From Uloborus plumipes (Eukaryota; Arthropoda; Arachnida; Araneae; Uloboridae), in the NCBI GenBank assembly GCA_038373865.1, contig JAXGGA010003937.1:31097-95096 (forward strand): 64,000 nucleotides of DNA, written 5' to 3'. The position numbers and the translations under genes were made by a program. The notes under the pieces were generated by a model that saw nothing but the letters and a program-made list of their open reading frames with translations, ran no database searches and had not been told where the DNA came from. Within the stretch, counting starts at the first letter, position 1, and each line of letters begins with the position of its first letter. This document shows, in pieces, positions 1 to 11,085 of the stretch.

Positions 1-508
1 AAGGCATTTTTTCCACATGAACTAGAGCTCGGAGAGGGATAATTATCTATTATGGATCGTTCGAAAGGGACCAGTTTGTGACTAGGTAGGCTACAATTTT
101 TGTTTTCTCCTCATCGTTGTAGTTAGGTTACAGTAGTTGCTAAACCGTAGTAATATGACCATTTTCTATAGAAACATTCTTATTCATGCTCTCATTAGAA
201 CTTATATAGCATTTTAGACTTAAAAAAAAGTTATGTTCATTTGAGCCTCAAACTAAATGTAATCATTTTGCAAAGGGTTCTCCAATCGGGCCCCGCATTT
301 GCTAAGGCCGGCCCTGGTTACATTACAGTAATTGCCAAACCGTAGTAATACGTCCCTTTTCTATACAAACATTCTTATTCATTCTCTCATTAGAAACTAT
401 GTTGCGTTTAAGTCATTTAAGTTATCTTCTTCACTTATACGTCTCTGTCACTTATGCGCCTTTTTCTGTTGGTCCCTTGGGCCGGCGCATAAATGAGAGC
501 TCACTGTA
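1..508 (+). mobile_element. MITE family A, right part (cut by window edge)
   Basis: This is the 3' half of a non-autonomous DNA element whose complete copies lie at 2984-5422 and 9310-9881, with an inverted copy at 14548-15087. It ends with GCGCATAAATGAGAGCTCAC followed by TG and a flanking TA, the same terminus as the other copies. It is unusual in carrying an internal duplication: about 134-225 is repeated at about 318-409. The copies are separated by foreign sequence that includes a GC-rich segment near 285-316 (GGGCCCCGC and GGCCGGCCCTGG), which looks like the end of another repeat. No coding capacity is seen. The family and TA flanks rest on comparison within this window; the superfamily (Tc1/mariner-like) is inferred. 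Confidence 0.7.
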
Positions 509-2981
509 GATTGTTTTGCATTGATATTGTTGAATATTTTACTGTACGACATATTGTGAGTCTACGTTTTACTAATTGTAATGACTATATCTGTAGCAAA
601 TTAATGCCCACCTTTACGTATGAGCATAGTCTTTGAATGATTGTGCAGAAGACGATTTTTGTCTACAAGTTATACCATCTATAAAGGTGGCTAGAGATGA
701 AATTCAAAAATTAGAGTCGTCCAAATTCGAGACAAAGAGGTTTTCGGGAAAAATCATTCGAGATAAACATGAGAAAAAAAAAATTAAATTTATGCTGTAA
801 AAGCAAGGAAATTGAAAAATTTCGACATAGAGAGGTTTTCGAAATAAGTAGGTTCGAGATAAACAAGGTTCAACTTTTTTTGGTAAAGTGGCCTAAGTCT
901 GCTCCCCCCCCCCCTCTCTCTCTCAAAAAAAAAACTGCTCCTAAAGCTGGCATCTTTAACAAAATCTGAAGGAATTCAGAATGATTTTTTTCTCTCTTAA
1001 GGTGAAAAGGGACTTTCAGATGAGCAAAAAATTGTCAAAAAAATCGGTTCTTCTTTGATGATATTTCTAAAAACCATATGATTGAAATATATGTTATTGC
1101 AATTGTAAATAAATAGCTTTACCTTATTTGTGATGAATTTGTATTAAAAACTAATTTAATAATGAAGTATACAACAGTAAATGTTGATTTTCTCAACACA
1201 TAATTTTACGCGAGTTTACAAATTTCATGCTGGTCCAGTGTAAAAAATTATTATTTAAATTTGCTAAAAAAATTTTGCCATGTACTTAAGAGGATTGTTA
1301 ACATTTTTTTTTGGAAGGAATTTTCTATTTTATTAGCTGTGTCGAATATATTTGCTATGTTTTATTGAAATATGGATATCTTTTACAAAAAAAATGTAGA
1401 TTTTAATTTGTTTTTTTTCTTTAATTTTTGCGACAATATATAGAAAAAGAACTCCCAACATTTTATTTTCTGGTGTTTTATGTTCCACATTTTGCTTGTA
1501 CTTTGTCATTTTGATGAAATTTCAGGCGCGAGGAATAATATAGAAAAAGCGTTAAAACTCAAATTTTAAAATTAAAAAAAAAATTAATTTTAAAATATTG
1601 CAACGAAAATTTTTATATGTGTTAGTATTAGCAACATATAGCTATACTGCAAATTTCAAAGAAATTCATTGAAAATTGCTAAAGAAAAAAATTATAGTCC
1701 CTTGTCGCCTTAAGTAGAAAAAAAAATATATTTCTAAATTATTTTAGAAACCTGCAGTATTTTATAAATACTACGTACCTCGTAAAATATTTATTTAAAA
1801 AAAAAAAATTTCGGCTTAGGAACTGATTGTGTGAGTGTCAACTTTAGGGCGTTTTATCTTATGTTAGGTTCTGAGAAAAGAGATGAATTCCTTATTATTT
1901 TCAATTTGTTTTTATACATTAGCACATTCGATATAGGACATTTCTGCATCTAACTGTATAAGAATAAATTGGGTTCTCATTCTAAAAGACTGATTAAGTT
2001 GACTATTTGCTAAAGTAACTTTTTATGTACAATACTTTAATTATATTTTGGCACTTTCAACTAAACTTTGTTTTGAATCTTTATCGTGCTCCTGCATCCA
2101 GGTGAATGAAATCCTGCTCGTAAAAATAAAGCACCCCTAAGCCGTCTTTTAACGTCTATACTATAGTAGTGTTCTCGCTAGGCCGTTTTTGAAGGGCGCA
2201 GCCCTTTTTTAGATCGGCAAAATGCGACCTGCCCTAATTTTAGTCCTCAAACTGCGCCCTGCCTTTTCAAAAATAGCAAAATTGCGCTCAGTATATATAA
2301 AAAAAAAAAAGTCTCAAGCATCGTATAGCCGATCGCGATATCGAAGCAATTTCTTTTGGCCACAGGAATCGTTGACAAAAACGTGCACGCATTGTCTTTG
2401 TCAACAGCATTGCACCCTGAAAATGGCTCATGAAGAAAAGGCATTCAAAATCCCAGACAAAGAGAATGAATAAGATTCCAAGAATTAAAAGTCTTATCAA
2501 TAAAAAAGCATGTTTTCCCTTTTCTTTCCAATGTAGAAAAAGGTCCTGTTATCCGGGAGGAGGCAAGGGGAGCGAGAGAAAGCATTGTTTCATTCCTCCC
2601 CATTCAAGCCCCATCCTTGATCTTCTAAGAATTTACCTCTCAGAGAGAGGGAGGGTGGTAAATACTTCCTAGTATTTTCACCTGTAGAGCAGGGGTGTCT
2701 GTTTCAGGAAAAGTATAAAAGGAGTACTTATTTCCCAGAAAACTCCCATTGTCCATGACTTATCTTAAAAAATGGCGAACGACACAAAGGTAACACGATC
2801 TTTTAGATGCCTTCTGCAAAAAGGCGATTCAAAGAGCAAGAAATAAAGAATTAAGATGCCAGTAGAAAAATATGAGGACTAGTGACATGTTTCAAGCAAA
2901 GGCAAGCTTTGTTATTTGAATATTAATCCTTCTTTTTTAGTATTTATTGAAAAAAGTTTGAGTTTTGATTTACGATTAAAA
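509..2981. other. AT-rich stretch without a recognised gene
   Basis: I see no exon or intact transposon here. The sequence is AT-rich with homopolymer runs (C and CT runs at 902-925, A runs at 1798-1808). Around 2165-2300 there is a short GC-richer patch (GAAGGGCGCAGCCCTTTT and CGACCTGCCC) that resembles the end of a DNA transposon, but no partner end was found. Short open frames near 2222-2672 lie in this patch and show no family signature. Confidence 0.5.
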
Positions 2982-3374
2982 TACAGTGAACTTTCACTTA
3001 TGCGCCGCCTCATTTATGCGCCTTTTTCACTTATACGACGATTTTGAATGGTCCCAGCGCATTCCATAGCAAAGTAATGATAGTATCGTTCGTTTATGCG
3101 TCGCTCTAAAGATAAATATTTCACTTATGCGCCGAATTTTCCCTAAAATGTATGAAAATTTATTTATTTTCTTTAAAAAATAAGCATTTTTCTTTACTTT
3201 CCTCTTGAATCTTTCGCCTGTATTGCTCACGGAAGGCATTTTTTCCGCATGAAATAGAGTTCGGAGAGGGACAATTATCTATTATGCATCGTTTTAAAGG
3301 GAACAGTTTGTAATTAAGTTAAAAATGCAAAACAACGTGTCCAAAAGTACAAATAAAAGGTTTAAAAAGAGTTA

Positions 3375-3440
3375 GAAAACTCTAGCAAATAGCTATTTCG
3401 GGGCTATTATAAATGAAGCCCATCATCAGTGCAAAAAGAT
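3375..3440 (-). ncRNA. Hammerhead ribozyme-like motif, left Penelope arm
   Basis: Read on the minus strand, the core CTGATGA (3423-3429) is followed by a GC-rich stem (GGGCTT paired with AGCCCC) and then GAAA (3396-3399). It is the inverted copy of the motif at 5018-5079. It has lost one G in the 5' strand of stem II, which weakens that helix slightly. Hammerhead motifs are known in the terminal regions of Penelope-like elements. Self-cleavage is inferred, not shown. Confidence 0.6.
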
Positions 3441-3697
3441 GATACGCAGTAGGTACGCAGAAACTATTACGTCATGGGTTAAACACGGCAACTGCGCAAC
3501 AAAGATTACGTCACAGACGAAAAAGTTTTTAAATAAGAGATTTCCAAATGTTAGGGAAAGGAGGGGTGCTAGACAGATCATTGACAACTAAATCAGAATT
3601 TTTCCAGACATAATAGGATTCCCAAAAAATCTAAACCAAAAATCGAAGAACAACTATGGATAATTTTTGCAGAGGAAAAATCAAAAGTATGGCCACA

Positions 3698-3898
3698 TCA
3701 CCAACAATGTCGGGCAATGGAAGAGCGTTTGAAATCCTGTTTTTTAACACAATTTTCATGTTCTTTAACACGGAATTTTAGAGCGCGTCGTGTCTGTCCT
3801 ATATAAGTTAATTTACACTGGCATGAAATATCATAAATACCCCATCTATCACGACCCTGAACTGGATGTTTGAGTTGCGAAAATTGTAATTTGTTCAC
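3698..3898 (-). pseudogene. GIY-YIG endonuclease fragment, reverse Penelope copy
   Basis: The minus strand encodes about 66 residues with the GIY-YIG core: a GIYDIS segment, then TYIGQTRR, an arginine (FRV) and KEHENCVKK. It is nearly identical to residues about 151-216 of the forward copy at 4050-4865, but it stops shortly after the HCW motif. In Penelope-like elements this domain is the C-terminal nuclease that nicks target DNA. Here it is a remnant within the inverted 5'-truncated copy, so I regard it as non-functional. Confidence 0.8.
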
Positions 3899-4049
3899 TG
3901 TAGAAAAGGCGACAGAAAAATTGAACTTTTTAAAAATTCTGGCAATCTGAAAGCTGATTCTGGGAAAATATGGTAAAACAACGGTGTTGGAATAGTTCTC
4001 ACAATTAGGCGTTTTATTTCGACCAGTAGGATTGATTAATTTCTTATAA

Positions 4050-4865
4050 ATGTTATCTATGACACTGCCTGTGAACCCCTTTTGTCATCTCTCTTTTCTG
4101 GATATTTCCATCACTCGTCAAGATAATACTATCGACACTACTGTTTTTCGCAAACCCTTTGCTGTTACTCTTCCGCCACATAAATTATCTGCTCATCCCC
4201 CCACACAAAAATTAGCAGTTTTTAGAACTTTTGTTTCCCGTGCTTTGTTCATTTGTTCCAATTCTAGTTTACTTTCTGCTGAGCTTAATTATTTAAAAAG
4301 CATTGCTATGGACCGGGGGTTCACAGTCAGTGTCATAGATAACATTTATAAGAAATTAATCAATCCTACTGGTCGAAATAAAACGCCTAATTGTGAGAAC
4401 TATTCCAGCACCGTTGTTTTACCATATTTTCCCAGAATCAGCTTTCAGATTGCCAGAATTTTAAAAAAGTTCAATTTTTCTGTCGCCTTTTCTCCAGTAA
4501 ACAAATTACAATTTTCGCAACTCAAACATCCAGTTCAGGGTCGTGATAGATGGGGTATTTATGATATTTCACGTGAGTGTAAATTAACTTATATAGGACA
4601 GACACGACGCGCTCTAAAATTCCGTGTTAAAGAACATAAAAATTGTGTTAAAAAACAGGATTTCAAACTCTCTTCCATTGCCCAACATTGTTGGTCATGT
4701 GACCATACTTTTGATTTTTCCTCTGCAAAAATTATCCATAGTTGTTCTTCGATTTTTGATTTAGATTTTTGGGAATACTATTATATCTGGAAAAATTCTG
4801 ATTTAGTTGTCATTGATCTGTCTAGCACCCCTCCTTTCCCTAACATTTGGAAATCTCCTATTTAA
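4050..4865 (+). pseudogene. 5'-truncated Penelope-like polyprotein (post-RT region plus GIY-YIG nuclease)
   Basis: The frame of 271 residues contains FLDISI at about residues 16-21, resembling the end of the palm region of Penelope reverse transcriptases, then a linker and a GIY-YIG endonuclease. GIY falls at residues 169-171 and YIG at 181-183, followed by GQTRRALKFRVKEH and a Cys/His pair (QHCWSCDH) that could bind zinc. The enzyme family nicks DNA and primes reverse transcription. The catalytic reverse transcriptase motifs are absent, and the first 10-15 residues come from the junction with the inverted copy. The ATG is therefore accidental. The nuclease domain itself has no internal stop. 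Confidence 0.85.
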
Positions 4866-5017
4866 AAACTTTTTCGTCTGTGACGTAATCTTTGTTGCGC
4901 AGTTGTCGTGTTTAACCCATGACGTAATAGTTTCTGCGTACCTACTCTTTCTGTTCTTTTTCTTTGCCCTCGCGTTTCTCGTATCCTGGTTCACTTGACT
5001 GTGGTCAGTGAACCATC

Positions 5018-5079
5018 ATCTTTTTGCACTGATGATGGGGCTTCATTTATAATAGCCCCGAAATAGCTATTTGCTAGAG
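5018..5079 (+). ncRNA. Hammerhead ribozyme-like motif, right Penelope arm
   Basis: The sequence has the conserved core CTGATGA (5029-5035), a 6-bp stem II (GGGGCT 5037-5042 with AGCCCC 5054-5059) and GAAA (5060-5063). A very short stem III follows (ATAGCTAT, 5063-5070), then a candidate cleavage nucleotide T at 5071. Stem I can form between TTTTTGCA just before the core and TGCTAGAG after the cleavage site, with one mismatch. Short helix III is a known trait of Penelope-associated hammerheads. The fold was worked out by hand. Confidence 0.68.
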
Positions 5080-5424
5080 TTTTCTAACTCTTTTTAAACC
5101 TTTTATTTGTACTTTTGGACACGTTGTCTTGCATTTTTAACTTCATTAATTGTACAAAGTTTTCGACTGCTTTTCTTACAAAAAGTTTGTAATTAAGTAT
5201 GCTACAACTTTTGTTTTCTCTTAATCATTATAGTTACGTTACAGTAATTGCCAAACTGTTGTAATAGGTCCCTTTTCTATAGAAACATTCTCATTCACTC
5301 TCTCATTAGAACCTATGTTGCGTTTTAGTCTTTTAAATAATCTTCTTCACTTATACGTCTCTCTCACTTATGCGCCTTTATCTGTTGGTCCCTAGGGCCG
5401 GCGCATAAGTCAGTGTTCACTGTA

Positions 5425-6157
5425 CTTAAATGACTACTTTTGTATGTATGTATGTCCAGGGTAATCTTCCAAACTACTGAACCGATTTTAACCATTTTTT
5501 TCTCCGCAGATAGCTATATTAACAGGAATCAGGATAAGCTATAATTTATTTCTAAAAAACTTAGTTTTAAAAAGTTATTATAGAAAATGATAAATTTGAT
5601 GTAATTTCCCCATTAAATGATTATATTTTCAGTCCATTGTTGCGAAAATTTGTTGCCTTGCAACAACAATATTAATAGTGATCATAATGAAAATTTTGAA
5701 CCAAGGCTTCTCTAAAGTAAGTATGAAATTTATTGCTTTCTTATGATTTTTATATTCATCTATGCCAACAATCGCTAACGGGCTAAATGAAAAGGGAATT
5801 TATTTTGGCAACAAATAGAAAATAGAAAGTGTTTATAGTCAAAAAAATTTCTGAATCAAATAAGATGCTTTCAGCAATTGGGCTTTAACATATTGGCAGA
5901 AAAGCGTATTTTTTCTTATTCTGGAATCTGCATGGTTTAAGTTTAATACAGCCAGGATTCATGTGCTCTTGCATTTGTATTTAAAGTGTGTAATACAGTT
6001 TTTTTTAGATTATCCAGACAGAAATAAATAGCCATTGTTTACAGAAGTAGCCAATTATGTATATAGATGTGCATTTTAATGTTGAAAAAATTTAATATAA
6101 GTTTCACTTAATCCCCCTACCCGGCAAAAACCCGGGCAGAGCCGGGTACCCGGCTAG
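5425..6157 (+). mobile_element. Non-autonomous Helitron
   Basis: The right end is typical of a Helitron: a GC-rich hairpin (ACCCGGCAAAAACCCGGGCA region, with the GAGCCGGGTACCCGGCTAG continuation) ending in CTAG followed by T at 6158. The left part contains the TGTATGTATGTATGTCCAGG segment and ACTGAACCGATTTTAAC, which recur near the starts of many arthropod Helitrons. The exact 5' TC terminus is not certain, so the start is approximate. No Rep or helicase coding sequence is present. It directly adjoins the right end of a family A MITE. Confidence 0.65.
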
Positions 6158-6542
6158 TTAGTCATAAACGAAGTCTTATAACCCAAAGTCATCTTCTGCT
6201 GCATAACAAACAAATGCTTGTCTATTTAGAACTTTTTGGAACACGTGAAAAAAAATATGGAGACAATAATAATGAATAAAAAAATAATAATATTAGCAGA
6301 TTCAATCTTGAAATGTTTAAACTTAAAAAAAAATAAGGAGTGCGAGTCAATCAGCCATTTTCCCGAATTTGAAGAAAAAAAAGTTCCATTTTCAAGTGCT
6401 TTAAAAAGTTTTGAAAGTAAATAGGTATTCATTGAATACTGATTTTCTTTTTTAACTGTTCATCAATACAATTTTCTATTTTTTTTTTTTACATGTTTCG
6501 ATATGCTTAATACACGTGCGTCGCAAAAAAATGTCTGCCGTG

Positions 6543-8640
6543 TTTGAGATTTCAATCCTTTTGCATCTTGTAAATATTTAATTATTTTTAACAATCAGAA
6601 GTTATTTAGACACTTGCTACTTTATATTAGGTTATTTTGTGTTTTATTTAAATGAATTACTTTATTTTTCGAAACCATGTCAACAATGAACTCTATTTTG
6701 CGGAAAATTGCCTTTCGCGATAGAAATTTCAATCCTTTTGCATCTTTTACATTTTAATTAGAGAGGGAACGAAGCTTCGGCCATTTTGCCGAAGCTTCGG
6801 TCTGGCCGAAGCATGTGTTGTGATTCGGCTGCTTCGGCCTGAAATTTATGCAGCAAATTTTCTGTTACAATTATTATCATATAAGATAGTCTTCTTAACT
6901 CAAAATTGTTCCTCATGATGAAGCATAATAGAAATTTATATTCAATTAAAAATATGTGCGTATTGAACATTTAAAGCCAGAATGCATTCAATAATTAATA
7001 AAATATTTATTAACAATATGTTCTTTTAAATGATACATTTCGTTATATTTGTTTAAAAAAACTTTACTTTTAAAATAAAAGCTATATAAATAAACTGCAT
7101 TGAGTATTTTTCAATGATTGCTAGCTTTGAAACTTTGAACAATGGTAATGGTTCTTATGTGTACAAGGGCAGATGTACAACTATTATGCATCCTGAATTA
7201 CTTTCTTTTAAAATTTTATATTTTTTGAAATTTATAGCTACTCAATTTCAGTTTTTTAAAGAGATGCATTAATCTATCAACATATATTAACTTATTATGT
7301 ATTTCATTGATCAAGATTCTAAGCAACAAAATCAGGATACAGTAAAACAAGTAAGTAATTGTTAATACATAACATAACTTAAAGCTACATCTTATTTATT
7401 TATTTTTGTATAAATCAAAATATGAGGAAGGGGGCCAGTCCATTAGCAGCACACATCCACCCAAGATCCGCATTTTAAGTATTTATAATTAAAAAAGAAT
7501 AAATTCTGATTAGTTGATTAACTTTAAAAAAGATTCGTCATTTATACTTGAATTAATAGAATAATACCTGCTCATTTGTCACACAACTTAGAATTATGAT
7601 GTGAAAAAACCAAAACCTCCCCTCTTTTTTTTTTTTTTGACAAAATTCAACCTTAGAATGAATAGTTTCTTTGAACATGTGACATTATTAAATAATCCTC
7701 TTAAAATAAATACCAAATGAAAGACAAGTAGAAAAGAATGCATGATACTATTTTTCCGAATTCACCAAAAACTGAAGCATTTTGCATTAAGAATATTAAG
7801 ATATTTATAATATATAACACAACGTAAATAGTAGTAGATTGGGTAGTTCTATGGTATAATACATGATCATATCAGTTGTTTTATTATAAAACATCAACTG
7901 AACTGCCTACTGAGCTTTTCATGTTCCAAGTAGAGCTTCCTACTACTAATTTGCAATACAAAAATAGTAATGTCGTCTTTTCTTGTACTAACAGTACAAA
8001 GCAAAACAAAACAAGAAAACTTTTAATTAGTGAAATTAATTTAAGAATGACTCAGTAAGCTGAAAATATTGTGTAATACTAAGAACATTAAAATAAAAAC
8101 AACCAAAATAAAAATAAACTTTAATTAATGAAATCAATTTAAGAATGCCACAGTAAGCTGAAAATATTGTGTAACGCTAAGAATTAAGAGTATTAAAATA
8201 TATGGAGAAAAGTATAAAACTCTACGCATTTATTATGCATTTAATCCAAAAACTTCAATATGTACGCCAGCCGAAGCTTCGGTAATCGGCGCTTCGGCCA
8301 AATGCCGCTTCGTTCCATCTCTAATTTTAATATATTTGATAATAGGAAGTTGTTTTTACATATGCTACCCAAGATAAGGTTATTTTATGTTTTATTTAAA
8401 AAAAATCATAAAACAAATTTTATGAAACATGGCAACATTAAAGACGTGTTTCTAAAAAAATAACTTTTTAGTGTATGAGATTTTAATCCTTTGCATCTTG
8501 TAAATGTTTGAAATTTCTTAACAATTAGAAGTTATTTCAGTCTGTGCTTACATTTGAATAGGTTGTTTTATTTCTCAATTTAATTATTTTGCTCCAAAAC
8601 TTGTCTATAAACTAATTCAAGTTAGATAGTCATTATTTGC
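6543..8640 (+). repeat. Degenerate tandem repeat, about 3 units, split by a hAT
   Basis: A unit beginning GAGATTTCAATCCTTTTGCA and running through ATTAGGTTATTTTGTGTTTT occurs at about 6543, about 6722 and about 8480. The middle unit is interrupted by the hAT element at 6759-8323 and resumes at 8324. Units are about 180-190 bp and diverged. No function is evident. Confidence 0.55.
6759..8323. mobile_element. hAT-type element, non-autonomous, 1565 bp
   Basis: It is flanked by a perfect 8-bp target duplication, ATTTTAAT, at 6751-6758 and 8324-8331. Terminal inverted repeats are TAGAGAGGGAACGAAGC on the left and GCTTCGTTCCATCTCTA on the right, with subterminal GAAGCTTCGG/CCGAAGCTTCGG palindromes at both ends. 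An 8-bp duplication with a TAGAGATGG-like terminus is characteristic of hAT transposons. The interior is AT-rich and has no transposase-like frame; two near-identical segments near 8028-8085 and 8130-8190 (AATTTAAGAATG, CAGTAAGCTGAAAATATTGT) form a short internal tandem duplication. Confidence 0.9.
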
Positions 8641-9309
8641 TTTTTGGTTATCACTGATTTTATGCAAAAATATTAAAATTAAGCAAATGAGCATGTAATA
8701 TTTTAATTTGTTTGTTTTAAATGTATTTTTTTTTATATTCAATTTATATTTATCATTTTCTTTATCGTCAAAAATACTTAATGGCATAATTTATATTACT
8801 AGAAGAAATAATTTTAAAGAAATGAGAGGTTTATCGGTCCATCTCTAAAGTCTAGCTCAAATTGTTGATCTATGCATTTGTTTCCTAAATTTCCTACACT
8901 TTTGCCACATGCATTTTCAATTTCTTATCAGAATATTTTTGATTGCAGTAAATAAGCAACAAAGAATCTGAACTTGCAGTTAAAGGGCTATTTATCCAGT
9001 TTTTTTGTAGGGGCACAGGCACACATACTTATCGGGGGCAGGGGGGAGTTCAGCGATATTTGAAGGGGTGTGCCCCAGCTCTGGGAGGGGAGACACCGCT
9101 TTGAAATAGTCCCTTTCTGCAATAAATAGTGCCCCTTTCAGACACCAGCACCCTGCCCTTTTTTTCCTCTAGAGTGAACACTATATATAAGTACTCTTTT
9201 GAAATCTGACGACTTGTACACTCATGTAGACTGTTGTTGATAGCAAATTGCATAGTATTAAAAACTAAAAAAGAAGGAATTTGAATATTGACATTTTGAA
9301 TTCAAATTA
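8640..9309. other. Intergenic/intronic stretch without a recognised gene
   Basis: No exon is seen. A solo sequence at about 8823-8848 (TTTATCGGTCCATCTCTAAA) resembles a hAT terminus, without a partner. Near 9035-9190 a GC-richer patch with GTGCCCCTTTCAG and CACCCTGCCC looks like degraded repeat. The 9275-9309 part matches a dispersed fragment also present near 9995, 52665 and 61740. Confidence 0.45.
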
Positions 9310-9881
9310 CAGTGAACTCTTACTTATACACCGCCTCATTTATGCGCCGTTTTCACTTATACGACGATTTTTAAATGGTCCCGGCACATTCCATAGCAAA
9401 ATAATGATAGTATCATTCGTTTATGCTTTGCGCTAAAATTCAATATTTCACTTATGCGTCGTATTTTCCGCAAAATGTAAAAAAAAAAAAAAATATATTT
9501 ATTTTTTCTTTTAAGAAACAAGAATTTTTCTTTACTTTCCTCTTTGATCTTTCGCTTTTATTGCTCTTGGAATGCATTTTTTCCATATGAACTAGGGTTC
9601 GGAGAGGGACAATTACCAATAATGGATCGTTTTAAAGTGAACAGTTTGTAATTAGGTATGCAACCATTTTTGTTTTCCCTTTATCATTGTAGTTACGTTA
9701 CAGTAATTGCCAAACCGTAGTAATATGTCCCTTGTCTGTAGAAACATTCTTATTCTTTCTCTCATTAGAGCCTATGTTGCGTTTTAGTCCTTTAAATAGG
9801 GTTGTTCACTTATACGTCTCTTTCACTTATGCGCCTTTTTCTGTTGGTCCCTTGAGCCGGCGCATAAGTGAGAGTTTACTG
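9310..9881 (+). mobile_element. MITE family A, complete copy
   Basis: This 572-bp element has inverted termini CAGTGAACTCTTACTTATAC (left) and GCGCATAAGTGAGAGTTTAC plus TG (right), flanked by TA at 9308-9309 and 9882-9883. It is the best uninterrupted reference copy of the family in this window and shows the intact target (CAGTTTGTAATTAGGTATGC) that Penelope hit in the 2984 copy. No coding capacity is seen. Confidence 0.85.
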
Positions 9882-9983
9882 TATGTTCTTTTTTGTAAAC
9901 ACAAGTTGCGATAGGACCCTACTTTCGTTTAGGTATATTTCCTCACAACTAAAGGAGGAAAGTAATAATAATAATAAAAAAAA

Positions 9984-10083
9984 TAAAAAAATAATTTGAG
10001 TTTTAACATCTTGAATTCAAATTATGGTTTTCGCAATCACAAATTGCGATAGGTGTGTGTGTGTGTGTAGGCATGTGTGTTTG
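9984..10083 (+). repeat. Dispersed repeat fragment ending in (GT)n
   Basis: The segment AATTTGAGTTTTAACATCTTG, then AATTCAAATTATGG, then TTGCGATAGG, is followed by a GT microsatellite (10053-10071). Related fragments occur at about 9275-9309, 52665-52715 and 61740-61790, the last also close to GT-rich sequence. It is probably the tail of an interspersed element; the family is unknown. Confidence 0.5.
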
Positions 10084-10108
10084 TAAGCATGAGAGGGGGA
10101 GTTATTAA

Positions 10109-10216
10109 CCCAAGTAGCACACTTCGTTTTTTAAACGTTGTAAAATGGTTATTAACGTTGTGACAATCGCTTAAAAACGTTTATAAATCGTTTAAAGGTT
10201 ATTTGTGCTACCTGGG
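10109..10216. mobile_element. Short MITE with CCCAAGTAGCAC termini
   Basis: A 108-bp element has inverted ends CCCAAGTAGCACA and TGTGCTACCTGGG and a 3-bp flanking duplication TAA (10106-10108 and 10217-10219). The interior repeats the theme AAACGTT/AACGTT. The terminus is shared with the elements at 18056, 29041, 30292 and 62856, so these form a terminus-defined group. Confidence 0.75.
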
Positions 10217-10458
10217 TAAGCTACCGTCCTGAAGGAGCAGATTCACCGTATCAGAGGAGCAGTCCCACATTCGCAGGGGAGGGGTGGGGGGGAGGAGGTG
10301 GAAGGTGGGGGTCACAGAGGCACACGGTCAAAAACAAAAGAAAGCAAACTGCGGTCAAATGAAAGTAATAAGCATTTTTTTTTAAAAAATGAGGCTGGGT
10401 TTGGTTACTACCCATTTACAGACTTAGTGCATTCCCTGGGATCGAGACCCATTATTTT

Positions 10459-10695
10459 TTATCCAACGTTAAAGAAGCACACATGTACAGGTATACTGCA
10501 GACACGCGTTTCGGGCTACAAGGAGCCCCTTTTTCAATGCAAGAAGTGTGAGCTTTAGGATGAAGAATCATCCGATAAAAGCCTTTTATCGGATGATTCT
10601 TCATCCTAAAGCTCACACTTCTTGCATTGAAAAAGGGGCTCCTTGTATCCCCGAAACACGTGTCTGCAGTATACCTGTAACGTTGGATAAAAACT
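10459..10695. repeat. Foldback palindrome of about 240 bp
   Basis: The arms are almost perfectly complementary around a centre at 10582 (CCGATAAAAGCCTTTTATCGG). The right arm mirrors the left arm through AGGAGCCCC, GACACGCGTTTCGG and TATACCTGTA out to CCAACGTT. The left arm has about 16 extra bases near 10466-10486. Small open frames here are by-products of the palindrome. It is probably a snap-back mobile element or an inverted duplication. Confidence 0.8.
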
Positions 10696-11085
10696 TCTCA
10701 TCAATCGCACAAAGGTATTTCTTGTATTCAATCTGTTGATTGTTAAAAAAAAAAAAAAATGCGAGACTGGAAAACATAAGCTATGGTTTAATAGATAAAC
10801 ATAAGCTGCAATGTAAAAAATGAATGTTGTTTCTGCTGTTTTATACAGCTAATTTTATAGTAATAAACTGTAAAAAATTTTAACTTTACTGTAATAAACT
10901 AAAATAGCTACTTTTACAGTACTAAACGGTAAAATTGCTAATTTAGCAATTTATTGCCGTGCATTTTACAATTTTAAACTGGAACCTCCGCTGCGAGTAT
11001 TATATTGCTGTTTTTATAGCATAATACAGCTAAATTTTACGGCAATGAATTGTAAAATTTCTAACTTTACAGTAAAAAATCTGGT

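Larger units (their letters stand above)
3320..5183 (+). mobile_element. Penelope-like retroelement, two 5'-truncated inverted copies
   Basis: The insert is bounded by a perfect 15-bp target duplication, AGTTTGTAATTAAGT, at 3305-3319 and 5184-5198. It consists of a forward 5'-truncated copy (about 4081-5183) preceded by a shorter copy in reverse orientation (about 3320-4080); the arms 3320-4080 and about 4315-5170 are near-complementary. The left arm lacks about 75 bp present in the right arm near 4945-5020, and about 35 bp at the extreme tail. Both arms encode a GIY-YIG endonuclease segment and carry a hammerhead-like motif. This inverted partial-copy structure is known for Penelope-like elements. 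The reverse transcriptase core is missing, so this copy cannot be autonomous. Confidence 0.88.
2984..5422 (+). mobile_element. MITE family A, complete copy split by a Penelope insertion
   Basis: The left end CAGTGAACTTTCACTTATGC and right end GCGCATAAGTCAGTGTTCAC plus TG form terminal inverted repeats flanked by TA on both sides (2982-2983 and 5423-5424). The element body is interrupted at 3320-5183 by a Penelope-like element. After removing that insert and one copy of the duplicated target, the remaining sequence matches the 9310-9881 copy along its length. Recurrent ACTTATGCGCC motifs occur at both ends. There is no open reading frame belonging to the element, so it is non-autonomous. Confidence 0.85.

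Noticed and set aside
8823..8848. A second hAT element
   Set aside because: Only one terminus-like sequence is present; no matching inverted end or 8-bp duplication was found.
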